Shown: positions 59,059-64,000 of the stretch, in pieces | Layout: each line of letters opens with the position of its first letter | Numbering within the stretch: the first letter of the stretch is position 1 | DNA from: Oscillospiraceae bacterium | GTDB taxonomy: Bacteria > Bacillota > Clostridia > Oscillospirales > CAG-272 | Length of the DNA: 64,000 nt | Reading direction: 5' to 3' | NCBI GenBank assembly: GCA_015064805.1 | Contig: SVRN01000004.1 | Coordinates: 26,465-90,464 of the forward strand | The notes under the pieces: model-generated | Told to the model about the DNA's origin: nothing | Databases searched by the model: none | What the model saw: the letters and a program-made list of their open reading frames with translations, nothing else | Position numbers and translations under genes: made by a program

Positions 59059-61176
59059 TTAAATATCGGCATCCTTAATATAAAGATTACCGTACTGTGC
59101 AATAAATTCCTTTCTCGCTGGCAGATTGTTACCAAGCAACGTATCAAAAATCTCCTCCGTTGCCTGCTCGTCTGCAGGAGAAACCAAAACGAGTCTGCGC
59201 GTTTCGGGATTCATGGTCGTCTGCCACATCATCTCCGAGGTGTTCTCACCAAGACCCTTGGAGCGCTGCAACGTGTACTTCTTACCCTCCAGCTTCTTGA
59301 GGATCTGGGTACGCTCGAACTCGTCGTAGGCAAAATACGTCTTGTCCTTGCAGGTGATCTCAAACAGCGGCGTTTCCGCAATGTAGATCTTCTCCTCCCG
59401 AATCAGCGTGGGGAGCAAGCGATAGAACAGCGTCAGCAGCAGCGTGCGGATCTGGAAACCGTCCTCGTCTGCATCGGTACAGATGATGATCTTGGACCAG
59501 CGCAGTGCGGACAGATCAAACGAAACCATGTCTGTTTTGACCTTTTTGTGGCCCGTCAGCTCAACGCCACAGCCAATGACGCGAAGCAGGTCGGTGATGA
59601 CCTCACTCTTGAAGATCTGCTCGTAATCGGCCTTCATACAGTTGAGCGTCTTACCGCGCACGGGGATGATGGCCTGGAATTCGGCCGCGCGTCCCAGCTT
59701 GACCGAGGTCAGAGCCGAGTCACCCTCAACGATGTACAGCTCGCGGACGGCGGGGTCCTTGGAGCGGCAGTTGACGAACTTCTCCACGCGGTTGGTCACG
59801 TCGATGGTCGCACTGAGCTTCTTCTTGATGTTGATGCGGGCGCTCTCCGCCTCTTCACGGCTGCGCTTGTTGAGCAGGACCTGGGTGGCGAATATATCGG
59901 CGGCGCTGGGGTTTTCGATGAAATAGACCTCCAGCTGCTTTTTGAGGAAGTCGGTCATGGCCTCGTAGATGAAGCGGTTGTTGATGGCCTTTTTGGTCTG
60001 GTTTTCGTACGAGGTCAGCGTGGACACCGAGTTGATGACCAGCACGAGGCAGTCGGCGACGTCCTGGAAGGTGATCTTGGATTCGTTTTTGGTGTACTTA
60101 CCTGCGTTCTTGATGTAATTGTCGAGCGCACCCACAAAAGCAACCTTGACCGCGCGGTCGGGAGAGCCGCCGTGCTCCAGGTAGCTGGCGCAGTGGTAGT
60201 ACTCCAGCATCTTTACCGTGTTGGACACGCAGAAGGTGAAATCTGCCTTGAGCTTGTACATGGGCTTGTCCTCGCGGTCGCGGCCCTGCGCCTCCAGATG
60301 CCAAAGCACGGGGGCGGTCAGCGCGGCGCTGCCCACCTGCTCGGTGATATAGTCGACGATGCCGTTTTCGTACAGATAAGAGGACTCGGCAAACGTGCCG
60401 TCCTCCTGCTCCAGGCGCAGATCGAAGCGAACGCCGGGGGTGACGATGGACTGACGACGCATGGTCTCAATGAAGAACTCGTGCGGAATGGCCACGTCGT
60501 TGAAGACCTCCAGGTCGGGCAACCAATGCTGGACCGTACCCGTGCGCTTTTCGCTTGCCTTGAGCTTGCGGGTGGTCAGCGAGCCTTGTACCTCGCCTTT
60601 GGCGAAGTGGATGGAATACTCGTTGGTCCCGTCGTAGGAATAAACGTGCATGAACTCGGAGGAATACTGCGTCGCGCAAGCGCCAAGGCCGTTCAAACCC
60701 AGCGAGTACTCGTACGCACCGCCCTCGTCGTTGTTTTCATATTTACCGCCTGCGTACAGCTCACAGTAAATCAAATCCCAGTTCCAGCGATTTTCGCGCT
60801 TGTTGAAGCCCAGCGGAACGCCGCGTCCGTGGTCGTCGACCGTGATGGAATGATCCTTCCATGCCGTGACGGTGATGACGTTACCGTTGCCCTCACGCGC
60901 CTCGTCGACGGAGTTGGAGAGAATTTCGAAGAAGGCGTGCTCGCAGCCCTCCAGACCGTCCGAGCCGAAAATGACGGCGGGACGCTTGCGCACGCGGTCG
61001 GCGCCCTTGAGCGATTTGATGCTGCTGTTGTCGTATTTGGCCGAGTCTGCCGCTGCAGGCTCGACGACGGGAGCCTCCGTCTTCGGAGCTGCCTTGGGCG
61101 CGGCCTTTTTTGGCTTTGCGGGAGGCGTTTCGATCTCCAGCTGTACGATATCAATGTCTGCTTTCTTTTTTGCCAT
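59059..61176 (-). CDS. Type IIA topoisomerase B subunit (ParE/GyrB-like paralogue)
   Basis: A 705-residue B subunit with a 55-residue Lys/Ala/Pro N-terminal linker, ATPase domain (FFEILSNSVDEARE with the catalytic Glu/Asn; VDDHGRGVPLGF; LGLNGLGACA), transducer, and TOPRIM domain (YIVEGDSALTSVKLGR at about 482 and ICTDADEDGFQIRTLLL at about 567). In canonical GyrB the latter reads DADVDGxHI, so this is the diverged topoisomerase subunit that Clostridia carry besides gyrB. Its A partner is normally the next gene; here a repeat follows, so it lies elsewhere. Confidence 0.9.
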   Translation of the reverse strand: MAKKKADIDIVQLEIETPPAKPKKAAPKAAPKTEAPVVEPAAADSAKYDNSSIKSLKGADRVRKRPAVIFGSDGLEGCEHAFFEILSNSVDEAREGNGNVITVTAWKDHSITVDDHGRGVPLGFNKRENRWNWDLIYCELYAGGKYENNDEGGAYEYSLGLNGLGACATQYSSEFMHVYSYDGTNEYSIHFAKGEVQGSLTTRKLKASEKRTGTVQHWLPDLEVFNDVAIPHEFFIETMRRQSIVTPGVRFDLRLEQEDGTFAESSYLYENGIVDYITEQVGSAALTAPVLWHLEAQGRDREDKPMYKLKADFTFCVSNTVKMLEYYHCASYLEHGGSPDRAVKVAFVGALDNYIKNAGKYTKNESKITFQDVADCLVLVINSVSTLTSYENQTKKAINNRFIYEAMTDFLKKQLEVYFIENPSAADIFATQVLLNKRSREEAESARINIKKKLSATIDVTNRVEKFVNCRSKDPAVRELYIVEGDSALTSVKLGRAAEFQAIIPVRGKTLNCMKADYEQIFKSEVITDLLRVIGCGVELTGHKKVKTDMVSFDLSALRWSKIIICTDADEDGFQIRTLLLTLFYRLLPTLIREEKIYIAETPLFEITCKDKTYFAYDEFERTQILKKLEGKKYTLQRSKGLGENTSEMMWQTTMNPETRRLVLVSPADEQATEEIFDTLLGNNLPARKEFIAQYGNLYIKDADI

Positions 61177-61219
61177 AGTGGTTATATATATTCCTTTTCT
61201 TTATTTTCGTAGTCAGGGG

Positions 61220-62221
61220 TCACAGTACCTCGCTTGCATAGACGAGGTGTGTTTGAATGTTGTCAGTTGCCTGCTCGCAGATCTCAAACACGCGGGCGCA
61301 GCGGCGTTCGTCCTCCTTGGTGCCGCGGAAGCCGATGGCACCGTCAAAGCACAGCTTGATGCCGCAATACTCGGCGGCAAAGTTATCGTCGTGCATATGG
61401 CCGCTGACGATGGCGCGGACGTCACCGCGCTGAAGGACGGTCGAGAACAAGCCCGAGTTGAGTGAGCCGGAAAACAGCGTTTCGAGCGCGTTGCCCTCAA
61501 GAGAGGTGCGCTCGGGATTTTTCATGCAGATGCCAAACTCCAGAATGGGGGCGTGCATGAGCATCAGCGCGTCGACGGGCGCGCCGTTATAGGCTTCGAG
61601 GGCTTCGGAGGTGTCGTAATACCAGCGGAGCTGATTAAAATGGACGAAATCCCAATGCGAGGTGCCGTAGGGAAGGTCAGGCGCCGTGTGCGCCGCGCGC
61701 AGATTGACGCCGTTTCTCAGCTTCAGGCGGTCGGAGAGATTATGGGTATCAAGCCCCCAGACGGCAAAGGCCACGCGGCTGTCGTCCGACGAGCGGATGG
61801 GCAAGAGAAAATTGGATACGCCGTCCACGCCCGCCTCGGTATGAGCCGAGACGCAATGGGGGTAGGATTCAAATATCGACTGCATCAGATAACGGTCCAT
61901 AAGAACGTCGTGGTCGTGGTTGCCGTAGACGTGGGCCCACGGAATGCCGCGGGATTCCATCGGCGCGGAGAATATGTCCAGAAATTCGCGCAGCTGCTCG
62001 ACTGTTGCCTCGGGTATCTCGTTCCAGATGTCACCGCCGAGCAGGACCAGATCGGGTTGCTCGCGTTCGATGATACCGTGCATGGCGGCGAGGGTGCGGG
62101 GATCGTAGTTGGCGGTTTGATGCAGGTCGGAAAAGCAGCAGATTTTGAAGCTGCCGTTCGGGCGGAATTTCAGAGGTTTCTTGGGGGAGATATAAGGTTT
62201 TAGCAAATCGGGTGTGGTCAT
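61220..62221 (-). CDS. Calcineurin-like metallophosphoesterase
   Basis: A 333-residue enzyme. The dimetal motifs stand in order: CFSDLHQTANYD (D-x-H), VLLGGDIWNE (GGD), HVYGNHDHD (GNH[DE]), LMLMHAPI (H) and IVSGHMHDDNF (GHxH). No signal peptide is seen. Substrates of this family range from phospholipids to nucleotides, so none is assigned. It is upstream of the ParE-like gene (43 bases), leftward. Confidence 0.92.
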   Translation of the reverse strand: MTTPDLLKPYISPKKPLKFRPNGSFKICCFSDLHQTANYDPRTLAAMHGIIEREQPDLVLLGGDIWNEIPEATVEQLREFLDIFSAPMESRGIPWAHVYGNHDHDVLMDRYLMQSIFESYPHCVSAHTEAGVDGVSNFLLPIRSSDDSRVAFAVWGLDTHNLSDRLKLRNGVNLRAAHTAPDLPYGTSHWDFVHFNQLRWYYDTSEALEAYNGAPVDALMLMHAPILEFGICMKNPERTSLEGNALETLFSGSLNSGLFSTVLQRGDVRAIVSGHMHDDNFAAEYCGIKLCFDGAIGFRGTKEDERRCARVFEICEQATDNIQTHLVYASEVL

Positions 62222-62270
62222 GGGGCACCTCAGGGGGGAGATTTTGGGGGGTGGCTAAATCTTTTACTGC

Positions 62271-62540
62271 TTACTCCTACGGACGCTCACACTGTGCTTC
62301 GCACGCGCTCGCGGCTTGTTTTTTTATGTTCATTCTTTGCCGCGCGGCAAAGAACGAACCAAGAAAGCGCGCCAAAGGCTGCCGCCTTTGGAAACTGCTT
62401 CCGTGCCGCTCTTCAAAGCGGGTTAGGGAGAAAGACATATAGTTATTAAGTGCATCGCTCGCCGCGCAGCTACCACGAGCGGCAAATATGGTGGGGCAAG
62501 AGGTCTTGCGGGTTTCTTAAGGGCATTAGGCCTTGAATGA
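62271..62540. repeat. Family A dispersed element, copy A8 (short type)
   Basis: Left hairpins: 13-base stem with one mismatch (62328-62340 with 62347-62359) and CCAAAGG/CCTTTGG (62372-62378 with 62385-62391). The short core is CGCTCGCC..CACGAGCGGCAAATATGG. The right hairpin TTAAGGGCATTAGGCCTTGA is at 62519-62538. It is the first of several repeats filling the 904-base gap 62222-63125. Confidence 0.78.
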
Positions 62541-62551
62541 AATTTTGCGTT

Positions 62552-62640
62552 CTATGGGAAGAATTTTGCTTGCAAAATTCTTCGGGAGCGGGCAATTTAA
62601 CTTTCCCATAAGCACTGAATTAGATACCCGCGTTGTTTTC
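62552..62640 (+). repeat. Family F repeat, copy F2
   Basis: The GAAGAATTTTG/CAAAATTCTTC hairpin (about 62560-62585), then the GCGGG...CCCGC pair and a CCCATAAGCAC tail; it matches F1 and F3 with changes. Confidence 0.65.
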
Positions 62641-62705
62641 TTGGTTCGTTCTTTGTCGGATGACAAAGAATGAACATAAAAGTCAGTACAGATCAGCGCG
62701 CGACA
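62641..62705 (+). repeat. Family A fragment A9 (right end only)
   Basis: The hairpin TTCGTTCTTTGT/ACAAAGAATGAA (62645-62677 region), followed by CATAAAAGTCAGTACAGATC and CAGCGCGCG, the outer flank of the right end. The core and the inner right hairpin are gone. Confidence 0.55.
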
Positions 62706-62719
62706 CGGAGTTCGTATTT

Positions 62720-62824
62720 CTACGGGAAGAATTTTGCATACAAAATTCTTCGGCAGCGGGTAACTGAACACCCCACAAGCACAGAATTAAATGCCCGCGT
62801 TATGATCGTCAAGAGGAGAAGACG
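62720..62824 (+). repeat. Family F repeat, copy F3
   Basis: Contains the GAAGAATTTTG/CAAAATTCTTC hairpin and GGGTAACTGAACACCCCACA; nearly the reverse complement of F1 at 12490-12596. Confidence 0.7.
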
Positions 62825-62899
62825 TGGAAAATTTGGTTTTCCCCTCATCTCTCTTCGCCTTGCCACCACGAGCGGCAGGCAAAAAAGCAAGTTCGGTGT

Positions 62900-63121
62900 A
62901 GGGGGCGGCGCCTCGACGCCCCGTTTTCAGGGCAATTCAAATTTTGTGGAGAAGAAGGGGTAGGGGCCCCACTTCTTGCGGTAGTATCTATGGGGTAGCG
63001 CAGTTCTTCCCCTGACCGAGTTAGGAGAAGTCATTTCGGCTACGCTCCTGTTTTTTTTATTAAAGTTCTTGAGGGGGTGTGGGGGAACTTCTTTCAAGAA
63101 GTTCCCCTGCGCGTTCTTCTT
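62900..63121 (-). repeat. Family D repeat, copy D2
   Basis: Units in the same order as D1: GGGGTAGGGGCCCCACTT, TCTATGGGG, GTTAGGAGAAG, CGGCTACGCTCCTG and, just before the SDR stop, GGGGAACTTCTT/AAGAAGTTCCCC (63082-63107), the terminator. Confidence 0.7.
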
Positions 63122-63125
63122 TATC

Positions 63126-63887
63126 TCACTTAATCTTCTGCTGGTTACACCAGATCTTCATAATCAGCTTGTGGGGCAGGAACTTGACGAGTGCCACCTG
63201 CAGCTTGGGGTACTTACCGTGGATGGACACGTCCTTGCCCTTTTTCATGTCGCGGATCGCCTGCTTAACGACGCCCGAGGCCTCGTACATATAGTTGTAA
63301 TAGGAGATGGTATCGTCCGTCTTGGCGCGATCGAAGAACTCGGTCTTGACCCAGTAGGGGCAAACGGCCATGACGCGGATGCCGCGCGACTTCCACTCGA
63401 CGTTCAGCGCACGCGAGAAGGACAGCACGAACGCCTTGGTCGCGGCGTAGACGTTGATGCAGGGAACGGGTTGGAAGGAGGACAGCGAGCCGAGCTGATA
63501 AACGCGGCTGCCTTCCTTCATGTAGGGCAACGTCACGTAGGTCATGGACATCAGCGCGCGGGCGTTGAGGTCGACCATGTCGCACTGGGCATCCAGTGAT
63601 ACGTCGGCAAAGGCCTGGAAATGGCCAAAGCCTGCCGCGTTGACCAGCACCGCCACCTCGGGCTTGTGCTCTTCAAGCAGCGCCTTGTATGCGTCAATGC
63701 TCTCGCGCTTGCCAAGATCCAGAGGAATGGCGCGCACCTTAGCTTTCACGGATGCCTGAAGCTCCTCCAGGCGTTCCTTGCGACGGGCGATCAGCCACAG
63801 CTCGTCGAACTGCTCGCTCTGATCAAGCTGGGTGACAAATTCGCGTCCCATACCCGAGGACGCACCGGTAATAACGGCGATTTTCAT
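63126..63887 (-). CDS. Short-chain dehydrogenase/reductase
   Basis: A 253-residue NAD(P)-dependent oxidoreductase of the classical SDR type. The cofactor motif is VITGASSGMGREFV at the N-terminus, NAAGFG follows in the middle, and the catalytic VYAATKAFVLSFS (YxxxK) is at about residue 150 with the upstream Ser in LGSLSSF. The C-terminus (LPHKLIMKIWCNQQKIK) is an amphipathic helix. The substrate cannot be inferred. It starts 20 bases after another leftward gene, so the two are in one transcript. Confidence 0.93.
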   Translation of the reverse strand: MKIAVITGASSGMGREFVTQLDQSEQFDELWLIARRKERLEELQASVKAKVRAIPLDLGKRESIDAYKALLEEHKPEVAVLVNAAGFGHFQAFADVSLDAQCDMVDLNARALMSMTYVTLPYMKEGSRVYQLGSLSSFQPVPCINVYAATKAFVLSFSRALNVEWKSRGIRVMAVCPYWVKTEFFDRAKTDDTISYYNYMYEASGVVKQAIRDMKKGKDVSIHGKYPKLQVALVKFLPHKLIMKIWCNQQKIK

Positions 63888-63905
63888 GATAATACCTCTT
63901 TCGTT

Positions 63906-64000
63906 TTAATCGTTGGATGTTTCGCTTACCGTAGAAGGCGCGTTACGGCCGGGCCACGTGTAAATGAGCGATTGGATGCCGGCGATGATCCATTTGAGGA
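63906..64000 (-). CDS. C-terminal end of an unidentified protein
   Basis: Only the last 30 codons are in the window. They read LKWIIAGIQSLIYTWPGR and then a polar tail ending SETSND with TAA at 63906-63908. The hydrophobic start hints at a membrane segment. It lies 18 bases upstream of the SDR start, suggesting a shared operon. No family can be assigned. Confidence 0.6.
   Translation of the reverse strand, partial: LKWIIAGIQSLIYTWPGRNAPSTVSETSND

Noticed and set aside
59548..61212. 554-residue frame opposite the topoisomerase gene
   Set aside because: Antisense shadow with no ribosome site.

Overview
The window looks like a chromosome segment of an anaerobic, moderately GC-rich Firmicute of the class Clostridia, probably an Oscillospirales- or Christensenellales-like gut lineage. 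The placement rests on gene content only: the rpmH-rnpA-yidD-yidC-jag-mnmE block, two rubrerythrins, DUF4364, DUF975, YqeG, RNHCP and GTP-type PEP carboxykinase. No rRNA or complete marker set is present, so the taxonomy is inference. Coding DNA is dense. Most sigma-A promoters I could see have TTGACA-like and TATAAT-like boxes 17 nt apart, and most genes carry a clear GGAGG site.

Layout. 1-8.1 kb is a sugar-use locus: a GPH-type symporter (cut by the left edge), a GH2 glycosidase, an AraC regulator and a large glycosidase-like TIM-barrel protein. 8.7-10.8 kb is a leftward operon RNHCP-ruvX-membrane protein-rnhA. 10.9-12.4 kb holds a CPBP protease and tadA. 13.2-19.7 kb is leftward: a hexapeptide acyltransferase with glmM, an orphan transketolase N-half, and prmC-ddl-esterase. 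19.9-24.4 kb has a lipoyl-less E2-like protein, an Rrf2 regulator with a reverse rubrerythrin, an AT-rich acyltransferase insertion, a SLOG protein and a small RHH-like protein. 25.8-31.6 kb is the rpmH-to-mnmE block without dnaA upstream. 32-37.5 kb is a six-gene leftward operon (yqeG, nfo-like, M24 peptidase, DUF3006, plsY, methyltransferase) followed by a second rubrerythrin. 37.6-37.9 kb is a Gly-Arg-His tRNA cluster. 38-50 kb carries a sigma factor, DUF4364, hom, murA, an iscS/lipoprotein/LRR operon, a methionine gamma-lyase-family protein, DUF975 and murD. 50-56 kb carries an XRE/lipoprotein pair, an Amidase_6 protein, DegV and an ABC exporter. 56-64 kb carries pckG, a ParE-like topoisomerase subunit, a phosphoesterase, an SDR and the end of a further gene.

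The least explained feature is the intergenic DNA. At least thirteen intergenic stretches are built from a few dispersed families of non-coding, hairpin-rich repeats. The main one (family A here, eight copies plus a fragment) has long terminal inverted repeats. Each end carries two hairpins whose stems differ from copy to copy but stay paired. Family B is a second covarying multi-hairpin unit. A separate array of variable stem-loops joined by a constant TCATAACT-type spacer lies at 24.4-24.7 kb. None of these encodes a visible transposase, and they account for almost all gaps above 300 bases. Other notable points are an acyltransferase gene flanked by an 80-nt duplicated rubrerythrin 3' end, a duplicated tRNA-His 3' end, and several clean palindromic operators.
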